From assembly GCA_037127255.1 (NCBI GenBank), contig JBANSL010000004.1:36730467-36794466 (forward strand): a stretch of 64,000 nt of DNA, given 5' to 3'. The notes under the pieces were generated by a model, which saw only the letters and a program-made list of their open reading frames with translations, was not told the DNA's origin and searched no databases. Numbering within the stretch: position 1 is the stretch's first letter; each line of letters begins with the position of its first letter. Positions 10,190 through 20,789 of this stretch are shown piece after piece. The stretch is from Persicaria tinctoria (lineage: Eukaryota > Streptophyta > Magnoliopsida > Caryophyllales > Polygonaceae). The position numbers were made by a program, and so were the translations under genes.

Positions 10190-10760
10190 CTGGGCACTGG
10201 GCTACTCGACCTCGACAAGGGCTCGTCGACCTCGAGTAGGGTGGATCGTCAACTGGACTTCCTGGCTAGCTCTGCTCGATGTGGCTCATCTTGGATCACT
10301 GTGCTCGTCGACCTCGACAAAGCCTTGTCGATCTCGACCGGGGTGGTCTTGCCGACTAGGTCTCCTCGGGTAGGTTTACTCGACTGGCTCGGATCTGGAC
10401 TCAAGGTCTCGTCGACTTCGACAAGACGTAGTCGACCTCGAGTAGAGGTGTGTCTTTCTTGGTGGAGCAACTCTTCCTCGGCAAGGACTCGGACTGGCAC
10501 GGTGGATCTTGTCGATCTCGACTAGGAATTGTCGAGATCGAGTAGGGTTGCTCGGCGTCCTCGTCCTCAGCTTCTCTCCTTGTCGACTCCGGGTGTGGTG
10601 TCTGGGCTTCATCGATCTCGACTAGGGCTCGTCGATATCGAGTTGGGTCCGGAGCCGGGTTGGTCTGGCTTTCTCGACCAGGCTCTGTCGACCAAGGTTG
10701 CTCGGACATGCTCGTCTAGGTCGAGTAAGGCCAACTCGAGATCGAGTAGCCTTGACTCTC
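10190..10760. repeat. TCGA dyad array in A 5' LTR
   Basis: Same array as 3060-3645 with a few base changes. It lies upstream of the TATA box on the element strand, so it occupies the U3 promoter/enhancer position. Confidence 0.85.
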
Positions 10761-10898
10761 AGACTGGTGTAGATTCCATAATTTGGCAAATAAACATAAA
10801 CTACATAGATTCTGTACTATCTAAACCCAAATGAATGCAATGTATACAGAAATCGATATAAAAGTTGCTATAATACATGGCAGATTCAGCTCACAACA

Positions 10899-11729
10899 GG
10901 CGGTGAAGACCTTCTGAGTCACTTTGTATTCCTAAAAAGAGTCATGATAATCTTGTTGGAGAAATGAGTTCCCCTATCGCTGATAACAGCTCTAGGCATC
11001 CCAAATCTAGCGAACAAACTCTTCAAGAAACTAAAAATTGTGCGAGCATCATCATTGTTTGTCGCCTTTGCCTCAACCCACTTAGACACATAATCAACTG
11101 CAAGCAAGATGTAGACATTTCCAAATGAATTAGGGAAGGGTCCCATGAAATCGATACAATAAACATCAAAGATCTCACATATCATGATCGAAGATTATGT
11201 CATCTCATTTCGCCTGAAATATTTCCTGTGCGCTGACATCTATCACAAGTTCTGTAGAAAGCAGGAGCGTTGCGAAAGATGTGAGGCCCCCAGAATCCGG
11301 CTTCAAGGACTTTCCTAGCTGTCCATTGTGCTCTAAAATGTCCTCCGCTTGTATGTGAATGACATAATCTCATAACAGAAGTTACCTCATTGTCTGGAAG
11401 ACATCGATGAACAATTCTAACAGCGCAGTGCTTCCACAAGAAAGGGTCAGCCCAAACATAGTAGTGAGCATCGTGCCGAATTTTGTCCTTCTTAGCTTTC
11501 GGACAATTGGAATGAAAGATTCCAGCCACCAAGTAATGAACAATATCAACAAACCAAGGCTGCTTGGTTTGAATACCCATAAGCGAAGCAGGCGGCTCCT
11601 AATAATCCTCATCAAAGAAATCGGAACTCAAAACATCGTCAGAACGGCGGGCGCCATTGAAAAGGCGGCGGGCGCTGCTCTTACAGTGTTGACATGTCGA
11701 AATTTGCATCAATCCTTCATCGGGGAACT
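10899..11729 (-). pseudogene. Integrase zinc finger and catalytic core of element X
   Basis: The minus strand at 11200-11580 carries the H2C2 zinc-binding end of a Ty3 integrase (CHSHTSGGHF, then CDRCQRTGN). The frame at 10919-11185 carries the catalytic core with its first Asp in [14 protein letters not shown] and second in [12 protein letters not shown] frameshift separates the two near 11195. The left edge is the A insertion (GGCGG); the core continues at 1632 with the HPQTN motif. The right edge is the B insertion (GAACT); the frame continues leftward from 36565. Would catalyse insertion of element DNA; dead here. Confidence 0.85.
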
Positions 11730-12621
11730 TGTTGTTGCTGGATGATAGTCAAGTATGAAATAAAAATAAAATATAAACCAAACTGACTCCCTTTCTCTGC
11801 AAATAAATACAAGACTTCCTCCCGTTGTAGTAGAAGGTAGTCAGGATCGTATCCACGAGGAAGCGTGTCAGCGTCCGCCTTTTCAGTTCGAAATCTCAGC
11901 GAAATCGACCAAAAGCGTACTCAACTTTGAGTAAGGTACTCGACTTCACTAGGTTGTCGACTAAAAAAAGAAACAGAAACAAAACAGCAAACGAAAACCA
12001 ACAGAACGTACTCGACCTCGACTGATCCTACTCGACGTCGACCAAGCTTTGTCGATTTCGAGTGAAAACAGAAACGAAAACCGAAACTTTATATTGCACA
12101 AATCTGAAAGTAAACACGAAATTGGTAATAAAAAATCAATAAACTAAAGCACTTCCAAGATCAGGGTTTCAACACCACAATGATAACCATGCAAAGTAAC
12201 ACATAAAGGCATTAAAGATCATGCTTTTCATCAAATAACTTTCGTTATTAACAAATAGGAATATAGAGGCTTTCGCATAAACCCCAATTATTACTAACCC
12301 TTTTTCGCAAATTAACCCAAGTTGCATTAAGATCACTTACGCTTCAATAACACAAACAAGGATCACCTTCAACTTTCGCAAAAGAATCATGCTCATAGGG
12401 ATAGAAGACGAATTGCATCAAAAGATTGTACCTTTACCGCATCACCTTACATGGCCACCGCCGGGCTCACCCCGACCCTAGAAGTTGGGTGACTACTCGC
12501 TCTTCATCATCAAGAAACTCATCAAATAAAAAAAGAAACTAAATTGCATTGAATTAAATAAAAGAAAGCTTACAACCGAACAAGCCAAATCCGCTCTCGC
12601 CTTTCCACCATGCTCTCACCA

Positions 12622-12625
<4 letters not shown>

Positions 12626-12668
<43 letters not shown>
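12626..12668. repeat. CT microsatellite
   Basis: About 21 CT units in the B 3' LTR. The other B LTR has only a few units at the same place (about 35620), and F has a long AG run at the matching position (63221-63262). Confidence 0.95.
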
Positions 12669-12671
<3 letters not shown>

Positions 12672-12939
12672 CTTACTTGTTCTCTCTAGAATTGAATTGG
12701 AATAAGATCCCTAAAACTCAGCCCCTAAGGCTTTATTTATAGGCTTCCAGTCCTTGCTAATCAAGGTAGGAAACTATATCTATATCTCAACTTTCTATCT
12801 AATAACATAAAGATAAAACATTATGATAAAGGAAATAATATCTAAAAGGAAATAAAGCTAATGTGGATAAATCCCTTCCATCTTGATATATCTTCTCTTG
12901 ATTAGATAAAATATCTTGTTCCTTTCCTTGCAAGTAATC

Positions 12940-13215
12940 TATCTTCTCCATACTCCACTCGATCTCAGACTCGGATTCAGCCACTGGATCGTACTCGACT
13001 TCGACTAGAGTTAGTCGACGTCGACTGGAACTTTTCCTCCTGGGTTGCACTCGAGCTCGGACACCTTTTGGACTCGACATGTGTACTCGACTTCGAGTAG
13101 GTGTACTCGACGTCGAGTAGCTCTGGGCTCCTCCAGTGTCTCTGCTCGACTCCGTGTGAATTTCTAGCTCCTGGTGTACTCGACTTCGACTAGACGTGAT
13201 CGACATCGAGTAGAG
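12940..13215. repeat. TCGACGTCGA array, B 3' LTR
   Basis: Units such as TACTCGACGTCGAGTA, a perfect 16-bp palindrome at 13104-13119. It lies in U3, as in A, but with a CG instead of an AGAT core. Confidence 0.85.
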
Positions 13216-13602
13216 CTGTCAGCTTTCAGCATTTTGGTCTGTTCTTGAAACGCACTTTCCCGAGTCCTCGTTTGTCGGATTGACGCATATGACAATGCGT
13301 TGGAAAGCTCTTTTCAAGGGCTACAACTTTCATGAAGACATCAAAGCTTGATTCAGAATGATGAATGGTGAAAAATTGTGTTTTCTCCGGCTACACCATC
13401 CTTAGCTTCTTCATGACTTTCTTGTAAGCTCCAATGTGCGTCCGATTTCTGCGAATTTTAACAAAAACTTTTTTAGACCTCCCTATATTGCAAATAAGCA
13501 TAAACTACACAAATTATGTATTATTCTAGCCCAAATGTATGAAATGCATGCAGAAAACGATATAAAAGTAGGTATAAAACATGGCAGATTAGGCTCACAA
13601 CA

Positions 13603-14286
13603 AACACCCCATACATAAGCTTGCTTGTCCTCAAGCAATACTTTTAATTTTCATTCAGGGGAAGAAATCAAAACTCTCAACATATTAGATTCATTCTCAT
13701 ATGTCCCTGCAATTAATTACCATCCTCTAAAAGGTACTAGTGTCACAAATCCATGCATGTGCAAATAAAAAGGAACATCTACTCACAAAAGGAGGGTTAT
13801 TCAAAACATTCATAAGTGACAAAGCGTTAATAATCAAGAGGACTTTAATTTATGCTCAAATAAGGAGTAGATTGGTAAAAGGCTTAAGGTGGGCAAATTT
13901 TTGGGCAATGTGGTGCTAATGATCCGGGGAAATGGAGTACTTTCCAATTTTCATATCACATTCCTTCTTCATAAGATTTATCACCTTTCACTCATTGCTC
14001 ATTGCTTTTTTTCAATATTATGCTTTTACCTCTCTAACCTCAGCACTGCCTTCTCGCGAGTCGCAAACATGGGTGTCATGAATGGCCCCGGATTCTTAGT
14101 GCTTCGGACTCCTCACCTGGTGTCCCATCTCGCCAAACTATTATCTCAGCGAGCAGGGTCGATCTACCTTTATCTCCTGAGGTGATCGGATTTTTTTCTC
14201 ACTCTTTAAATTTTTCATATATTTTTCAAACTTTCCTTCCAAACTCCGAATATGATAATAACAAAAAACACAAACCATATAATAAT
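13603..14286 (-). other. 3' noncoding region of element B, first part
   Basis: No gene. It is homologous to 3712-4380 of element A and contains a purine-rich tract beside the LTR. It ends in TATAATAAT, the left copy of the 9-bp target duplication of the Mutator-like insert. Confidence 0.75.
13621..13638 (-). promoter_or_regulatory. LTR-proximal hairpin, element B
   Basis: TTGCTTG / CAAGCAA stem with loop TCCT, 18 bases from the 3' LTR, as in A. Confidence 0.6.
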
Positions 14287-14439
14287 GGGTGATTTTGGTA
14301 GATGACCCATTTTGAATGTTCAATTAGGTAGCTAGCCCCCAAGCTAATTTAATTAGTTTGGGTAGACCTCACCAAAATAGTGGTCAATGGTCAACTGGAT
14401 GACCGGTCAACATTGACCGTTGACCAACCCATTTGGATT

Positions 14440-15010
14440 TTTTTTTAGTGATGCCATATTTTACCGTTTTGATGCCAAAATTTTATTATATTTTATTTTT
14501 ACTTTGATGCCCTTTTCTAATGAAATGATTGGATGACACTTTTTTTTAAATCTTTGATGACATTTTTTGTTCAATGTGATGCCACTTTTTTATGTCGATT
14601 TTTTTTATGATGTTTTTTTTACCACGATGCCAAAAAAGTTTTAAGTAGTGTTTTGATTACATTGTTTCCTTAATGTGATGCCACTTTTTTAAACTATTGT
14701 TTTGATGCTATTTTTCTAATATAAACATTCGATGCCACTTTTTTAATCAAATCATTTGATATCACTTTTGTAATTCAGTAAATTGTATATCGATATATTT
14801 TCATTGATTCTACTTTTATTCATTGATTAGTGATGACACACTTGTAATGACATTCTTTGTTGATGATATTTTTATACGATTGATGACATATGAGCTTATA
14901 CGTAATTACACTTCACTGATGACATCTTTTTATTGATGACAATTTTATTGATGACTTTTATTCACTGAGGACACATTTCTAAATACAATTAATCGATCTC
15001 AATCATTTGT
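14440..15010. repeat. Degenerate subterminal repeats
   Basis: Many spaced copies of TGATGCCACTTTTTT and variants (TGATGACATTTTT), roughly every 35-60 bases, on the plus strand only at this end. Possible transposase-binding region of the Mutator-like element. Confidence 0.65.
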
Positions 15011-15213
15011 GATGATATTTTTATAAAATTGGTAACATTGAAGTATAAACGTGGAATCAAAACAGTGTCACCAAACAAGACAATACAATCTCCTACAATC
15101 TAAAGCTCAGGAGTTAATGATGACAACAAATTGTTTCTATTTTATTGGCCACTAAATTTTTCATCGCTAAAAGACTTAGATTTTGTCGTGAAAATAGGTG
15201 AAGGGTTAAAAAA

Positions 15214-15285
15214 TAGCCTATGCGGGATTTGAACCCGCATCTATGTGCTTGAGCACAACGCTCTACCAATTTGAGCTAATAGGCT
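15214..15285 (-). tRNA. tRNA-like gene with anticodon-like CAA (possible pseudogene)
   Basis: On the minus strand the acceptor arm is a perfect 7-bp pair (AGCCTAT / ATAGGCT). The D-arm is GCTC / GAGC, the T-arm is GCGGG / CCCGC with loop TTCAAAT, the discriminator is A, and six T follow directly (RNA polymerase III stop). The box A and box B promoters are well formed. The anticodon arm is odd: GTG / CAC encloses a 6-base loop CTCAAG instead of 7, giving CAA after U33. Plant tRNA-Leu(CAA) has a long variable arm, which this lacks, so identity is uncertain. It may be a tRNA that lost one loop base. It lies inside the Mutator-like element. Confidence 0.65.
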
Positions 15286-15289
15286 TTAA

Positions 15290-16500
15290 TTTGGCAATAA
15301 TAAAACAAGTGAAAATGTGTAATTAGCAAACATAAGTAATAAACAAGTTGATTTCAAACTACTAGTGTTGGCTAGAATGATAAATTCTTTGACAAGGGTT
15401 TCAAGTGAGAATGAATGCAAAAGAGGCTTCTAATTTTATATGATTAAAATAATGTCAATAATTCAGCAACTGTTTAGCATTGTATGTCCAGCAAAATAGG
15501 AATGTCTAATCCCAATAAGGGTCTATACTTAGCCAATTAAGTTCCTACTTCTATGTATAGACCATTGTGTCCTGGCCATTCAGACAACAACATACGGAAT
15601 ATTGACCTCCCGACAGTGTGTCATCGATATCAGGAAACCATGAGAACATCCAAATGACATGTATTCACTACGTTGAGAAGAATCAATTTCAGACTAAAAT
15701 TAACCGTTTCAGACTACGTTGAGAAGAACAGGGAAAGAAAGTCGCTACAAAGCGGGATCAAGCTTTCCCATCAGTTTCCAGATTTCACTGACTCAACCAA
15801 ATGAAGCTGATGTTAATAAAAAACACAACCATTCCCTATAAAGAATCAATCTCAATTGTAGTGGGAATTAGGCATGGATGTTTGGTCCAATCAAGCAACT
15901 AGATGCTGAATCCACAAAAGTAAACAAAAACTAAGGTCCTAGCAAATCTCTAAACTAAGCACACATTAACAAGAACATTCATAGAGTTCGAAGGTTTTAT
16001 TTACGGGATTCTCCCAATGAGCAATAAATGCCTTGAGACCTCGTAGTAACATCCTCGTCTAATATTCATTCCCTCTGATTCTTGGTAAAATAAAAAACGC
16101 TAAAAATCTTTGTGAGCTCTATCACTCAAAAAACTGGTTTCTGTAGAATATTAGAGTTTCGCCCATTCCTTTTGCAGCCAGTAAACCCAGAAACATCCAT
16201 TGGTCCTACAAGCTAAATGATTCTCCATCCAAAAATTTGATTCCAACATGAAAATGGCAAAAACAAATCAATGAACCAATCTGATCGGTTAACAATGCTT
16301 CTTTTCTAATTTCTCAGCACATAATGGATATTGCTAGGACGATTCATTTACAATGACATGAGTTCAAAGGGGTATTGATCAATCATCCATCCTCTGGCAA
16401 AAAAGACCAACTAGTCTGATTGGAGCCAAATCAAATATGCAAAAGAGGTACATCTGAGATCTAATCAAAAGATTTAGCCTCGAAAGCACAGTGCAGATGA
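15290..16500. other. Interior of Mutator-like element, no gene recognised
   Basis: AT-rich, with no long frame and no repeat shared elsewhere in the window. It could be captured intron or flanking DNA of the gene piece at 16500-17040. Confidence 0.4.
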
Positions 16501-16519
16501 AACCAAAATGAAACATACC

Positions 16520-17040
16520 TTACCTTAGACATGACCGAGAGGCGGATAGGACGTCGAAGCTGGAAATCAATCGAATTCTTCGATTGAACCTCTCAATTTC
16601 TTTCCTCCTTTCCCTTGTCGCCCTCCATTTCCTTCCTCCTTTCCATTGTCGCTCTTCAAGTCTCCTTCCTTCGAGCCGTCTCCCCTTGTGCTCGGGATTT
16701 TCCTTGGCATCAGCCACACTTTCAAACTCGCAATAAATCATTTCTTGTTCTGGCTTCTTGTACCGACCGACATGGCCGCCATGAGGACAGACACGGTGGT
16801 GGCGACGGCGTCGTGTGAAACCCTAGATTGAGATCATCTCCATCTTCCTCTTCCGATCTGTTCGCCGCCACATTAATGGCGTGAGTGGAGGGAACTAGAT
16901 ATGAGGGAGCGGAGGGACGAGTGAGAGGGCGATTCTGGTGGAGGTGAAAGGTTAGATCTGAAATGGACGAGAAAGGGATAACGAGAGAGCAATAGAGAGG
17001 GTGCGGAAGGAGAAAGCGTTTGGAACGCCTAATAAACAAT
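16520..17040 (-). pseudogene. Possible captured 5' end of an unidentified host gene
   Basis: GC-richer than its surroundings, with two overlapping minus-strand frames (16722-17039 and 16520-16741) and a donor-like CTAAGGTAAGG near 16522. This composition is what a captured 5' untranslated region and first exon would look like in a Pack-MULE. I do not recognise the protein; the predicted residues are Arg/Glu-rich and may not be translated. Confidence 0.35.
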
Positions 17041-17138
17041 TAAATGGGTCTAGCACACCTAATAAACAAAACATGGGGGCTAATCACCTAATCAAATATG
17101 CTTAGGGGTTTAAATCACCAAATTCCCTCTATAATAAT

Positions 17139-18131
17139 CTCCATAATGTAACATCATTCTCAACATAATCCCCAGATAGGAAATAAGGTAAAGAATGGGC
17201 AATATTTAGAACATGTGGAGCAATAATTGAAATAAGGCATATTATGGCTTTTGTGATGCATAAGCATATGTAAAGCTAAGGATAACAATATGAGCATTAT
17301 ATGGAAATATAAAGTCTTCCATCCTTTTATCATGCAATAAGTCAAAAGTAATTTCAAATTTTACCTCCTTTCATGGTTTTCAAAAAAATAATGCACTTCA
17401 TTGTGACTTCCCTTTACTAGGCAATTTCATGCTATATCTCTAATGAATCCAATTTTTCATCGCCGAGTTCAATTAAAGCTTCCATGACATTTATCAAAAA
17501 ATTTCAATGGGTGTCATTTTTTTAAACTTTGGAAAACATGCATGTAAGCTCATAAATCAAATATGAATTCCAAAATAGCCATGCATAAGCAATTCAAGAA
17601 ATAATGCACAAATATATCAAATATGCACAGAGTAAGCCCTTCCCCCACCCCATACTTAAACATTACAGTGTCCTCACTGTATAAAAACAAGGGTAAAGAA
17701 AGAAACGCACTAGACAGGTGTGTTGAGCGTCGGAAATCGAGTGCAATGTGGTTGCAAAGGTGATCGACATCAGGGAAGATCTAGTCAACTTCGAGTAGGT
17801 GTGGTCGACTTCGAGAGGGTGTGGTCGACTTCGAGTACGCTTACTCGACTTCGAGTACAGTGAAACCTTCAAGGTGATCCTCTCGACCACATGCTTCTTT
17901 CTGCTTGAGATGTGTGGTCGACGTCGAGGAGTCCTACTCGACGTCGAGTAAATCTTCAGCTTCTCTCACCTGCAAGATTCGTTAGACGGAAAATATCCAC
18001 AATAGAAGAACTTTAAAAACAGTGTCCAAAACCAAAAACCAAAAATAGCAATGTCAAAAAATCCCAAAAAGTAAATGTCTATTTACAAGCTCTAGACTTT
18101 ATAGTCGCTAGGTCGACTTTCTCCGTTAAGC
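17139..18131 (-). other. 3' noncoding region of element B, second part
   Basis: It continues the homology with element A (about 4381-5212). It contains a hairpin module at 17664 and a small TCGACGTCGA array at 17755-17950, which has no counterpart in A at this exact place. No gene. Confidence 0.65.
17664..17681 (-). promoter_or_regulatory. Internal hairpin, element B
   Basis: TACAGTG / CACTGTA with loop TCCT, and the same downstream purine tract as 4929-4946 in A. Confidence 0.6.
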
Positions 18132-18422
18132 TCAAGGTGGCATCTGCAGGGCCCATGTAGCTTGGGCTTCAAACATGACTCCATTCTTGTCCATCAGCTG
18201 CAATCCTCCTGAATGGATCTTGTTCACAGTGAAGGGTCCCATCTTCTTCTTGGTAAATTTGTTGGGAAACAAATGATCCTTTGATTTAGAGACATAGACC
18301 ATGTCTCCCACTTCATATTCCTTTGGATCGTCATCAGAAACCCTGCACAATCGCACATACGAAGGCAAACCTCTCCCATGTATAGATAGATCTTTAATTG
18401 AAATAGGAGAAAAGATGTCCAT
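18132..18422 (-). CDS. GPF-type domain of element B
   Basis: An open frame of 96 codons, closely similar to the last 92 residues of the A repeat ORF (YEVGDMVYVSKSKDHLFPNKF, then MGPFTVNKIHSGGLQL). The frame differs from the repeat segment at 18506-18910, so at least one indel separates them. Preservation of this domain in both A and B while RT and integrase core are absent suggests it does something for the element, or that both descend from one deleted ancestor. The resemblance to the integrase end is by motif only. Confidence 0.55.
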   Translation of the reverse strand: MDIFSPISIKDLSIHGRGLPSYVRLCRVSDDDPKEYEVGDMVYVSKSKDHLFPNKFTKKKMGPFTVNKIHSGGLQLMDKNGVMFEAQATWALQMPP

Positions 18423-18454
18423 ACCTTGGCTTACCTTCGCAGAATCAGAATTCG

Positions 18455-18910
18455 GGACCTCAGGTTCTACTCGACGTCGAGTGGAAGTGGTCGATGTCGA
18501 GTACGTTATTGCGTCTGGTGGACTGCTCTTCGAGGATGGAAAAGTCGAGGACCCATGTGTCTGGTCGACGTCGAGTAAGATACTCGATGTCGAGGACGTT
18601 TTTGGCTCTCATGGGTTGCTCGTCGAGGAAGAAGGAGTCGAGGAAGAAGGGTTCTGGTCGACGTCGAGTACAGCTCAGCCTCGGGTGGTGTACTCGATGT
18701 TGATACAGTCGGTGGAGTGCTCGGGATCTGGTCGACGTCAACTAAGGTACTCGACGTCGAGTACCTCTGGTCGACATCGACCCCATACTTGGTATCTGGC
18801 AATGATTCTGAATAAAAGTTAGTCGAAATCGACTTACCTTGGTCGACATCGAGTAGATCGTCTGTCTCCTCATTCAGAATTTCCATGATCTCCTTCACCT
18901 GGGCTTCCAT
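18455..18910 (-). pseudogene. TCGACGTCGA repeat segment of the B polyprotein
   Basis: The minus-strand frame begins with the same sequence that ends the A protease ORF (EAQVKEIMEIL, then VDQGKS) and reads without a break into DTKYGVDVDQ and the repeat units (STSSTLVDVDQ). Element A needs a frame change at this point. The repeat region includes a perfect 22-bp palindrome at 18745-18766 (core GTACTCGACGTCGAGTAC). The frame is lost near 18500. Confidence 0.6.
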
Positions 18911-18979
18911 AGCTCACTTCTCTAGCTCCTCGGGGGTCATATTTCTTACCTTAGGCTCCCTGCAAGTGATGTACCTGGC

Positions 18980-19513
18980 TTATATAGACTTGACCTCTTC
19001 CATGGGACCTGTGTGCCTTTCAGTTTTATTAAAAGAGTACTCAATTACCTCATCCCTGATGTTGAAAGTGAGCACTCCCTTCATTACGCTTATGTTGGCA
19101 TCCACCGTCTCCAAAAAGGGCCTTCCGAGAATGATTGGGCAAGCAGGATACTCTGCCATATCAATAACTAAGAAATCAGTAGGGAGGAAGAACTTACTTA
19201 CTTGTACGAGCACATTGTCCACCATGCCTATTGGGATGACCACCGTGTTGTTCGCCATATAAAGCTTAGCATCCACAGGCTCTAGGGCACCTATCTTAAT
19301 CTTGGACAATATTGATAGAGCCATTATACTGACACTGGCTCCAAGATCACATAAAGCATTAAATTTATATTGACCGAATCCAATGGTTATAGCAAACTTA
19401 CATGTATCTGTCCTTTTCTCAAATACATCCATCTGGCTGCACTCTTCTGCGATCTCAGCCATTGACCGCTTCTTGCTTAGAATCTCCTTGAGGAACTTGA
19501 CGTAGGATAGCAT
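18980..19513 (-). CDS. Aspartic protease of element B
   Basis: An open frame of 177 codons, the counterpart of the A protease. DLGAS is at residues 56-60 and ILGRPFL at 128-134. The C-terminal extension stops at 18980, where A continues, so this end is a premature stop. Neighbours are the gag linker (19514-19840) and the repeat segment. Confidence 0.75.
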   Translation of the reverse strand: MLSYVKFLKEILSKKRSMAEIAEECSQMDVFEKRTDTCKFAITIGFGQYKFNALCDLGASVSIMALSILSKIKIGALEPVDAKLYMANNTVVIPIGMVDNVLVQVSKFFLPTDFLVIDMAEYPACPIILGRPFLETVDANISVMKGVLTFNIRDEVIEYSFNKTERHTGPMEEVKSI

Positions 19514-20093
19514 TTCATTGAGAGCTTATGTGAAGGGTATGGTGACATTGAGCCTCTGAAGCATTTTAATGAAGTGCTGGAATTTCTTCTCTGTTGGATC
19601 CTTTGGAGATTTTGTCGGGAAATGCAGCTTCTTCTTTGCCGGAGGTGCTAAGGAGTGGTCGACAGGGGCAGAAAGCTGGACGACGTCGAGTACGGGCTGG
19701 TCGACATCGACTACTGTAGTTGACTTTGGGTTGGGCGCAGAATTCTGGTCGACGTCGAGTTGGTGCTGGTCGATGTCGAGCAGATTATGGTCGACGTCGA
19801 GGAGTCTTCTGCAGCTTCTCCTTCTGTGTTGAGCTCATGCATTTGCATCTGTCGCCCACTCCTTATGTTCATTGCAGCTACTTGTCCTGTAGATTTACCT
19901 TTATGATTAGGTTCAGAGGATCCAGGGAGCGTACCTGATTGTTTGGGGATGTCTGTTGCCAGTTGGCTAATCTGTATGTCAATCGATTTCCGCCATATAT
20001 CGATTTCCCCAAGCCTAGAGTTCACACCATGCATCTGAGTGTAGATGGAATTGAAGGACTGCTTGGTGTCTGCATGGTTCCTCCGCATCTCCT
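19514..20093 (-). pseudogene. 3' part of gag and linker of element B
   Basis: The frame at 19711-20088 aligns with the gag tail of A (SRLGEIDIWRKSIDIQISQ, a short helical region, then GSSEPNHKGKS). A TCGACGTCGA array at 19665-19805 is translated as Ser/Thr-rich repeats. It ends at 20093 where element C interrupts gag; the upstream part resumes at 29474. Confidence 0.7.
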
Positions 20094-20789
20094 TGATAGG
20101 AGGAAACTATCATTGTTCCTATCAAAGTATAACTCAAACCTACAAACTAGTATAGTAAGCAAGTAAGAGGTCGATCCCACAGAGAATCAAGTATTCATAA
20201 GCAATGTACATTTACCAATTAGTAGGAAAGAGAGGTTTTGGTGATTGAAGATGAGAAAAGAAATTATAAACAAGTTAGTAGAGATAACAATTGAGAAAAT
20301 AGTTCCATCTAGAAACATCCACTTTAGTTTGGTTGATTGATCATCGATTCTTCTTCAAATTCTCTTCTCATCCTATTATTGTTCCTGTCCTGATCTTGTG
20401 TAAATTACTAGTCCTACGAGTCCTAATAACCCTTACTAATTAGATAACCCACTACTAGAAAACCCCAATTAGACATCTGTTGTGAACAGATGTCTTTGAA
20501 AAAAATTTCCGACCTCTTGGTGCGTGTAGTAAAAGATCAATTTTTCCACATCGGTTTTAAACTGATGTATTTTCTTGGTTAAAAAATCTGTTTTATTTTT
20601 AATATAGATATGAATCAGCCCTTTAAATTTATTTTTGACATGCTCACTTGTTAAAACCTCATTATTTTTCATTTATAAGCTTTTGAAAATGTCCACATCA
20701 AGTCTAAATTTTACATTTACATCACTATTTTTAAAATAATCAATGTATTAAAACAAAATAGACATCATTTTTTGTTTTTATAAAGATTT

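Larger units (their letters stand above)
1633..10898 (-). mobile_element. Element A: non-autonomous Ty3 element (gag, protease, repeat ORF) with TCGA arrays
   Basis: Two long LTRs (1633-3711 and 8756-10898) begin TGTTG and end CAACA. They are flanked by a perfect 5-bp duplication GGCGG at 1628-1632 and 10899-10903. A tRNA-Asp primer site lies just inside the right LTR, which makes that the 5' LTR and the element minus-strand. Internally there are gag, protease and an ORF made of TCGA-motif repeats plus a GPF-type domain. There is no RT, RNase H or integrase core in the 5 kb interior, so it needs proteins from elsewhere. In the first 1.1 kb the two LTRs differ at only about 15-20 sites by eye, suggesting a fairly recent insertion. 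Confidence 0.92.
8756..10898 (-). repeat. 5' LTR of element A
   Basis: 2143 bp. It has the same blocks as 1633-3711, with TATAAATA on the minus strand at 9927-9934 and TCGA arrays at 9055-9310 and 10190-10760. It keeps the U3 start (10760-10880) that the other LTR lost, but lacks a neighbouring segment that D retains, so the two copies carry different deletions. Confidence 0.92.
11730..13602 (-). repeat. 3' LTR of element B
   Basis: 1873 bp, matching the two halves of 30909-36559. It contains a CT microsatellite (12626-12668), a TATA box at 12734-12741 (minus strand), a TCGACGTCGA array (12940-13215) and a 70-bp block (about 13275-13351) also found in the LTRs of C, E and F. Confidence 0.9.
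14287..17129. mobile_element. Mutator-like element without transposase, carrying a tRNA-like gene and an unidentified gene piece
   Basis: 2843 bp with a perfect 9-bp duplication TATAATAAT at 14278-14286 and 17130-17138. The uninterrupted site exists in element A near 4371-4400. The ends are imperfect inverted repeats: both read inward with a GATTTTGGT or AATTTGGTG core and share TAGCCCCC about 45 bases in. The 9-bp duplication and long terminal repeats are typical of Mutator-like elements. No transposase is visible, so it is non-autonomous. The interior holds a subterminal repeat block (14440-15010), a tRNA-like gene (15214-15285) and, near the right end, a GC-rich stretch that looks like the 5' end of a host gene, as in a Pack-MULE. 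Confidence 0.85.
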
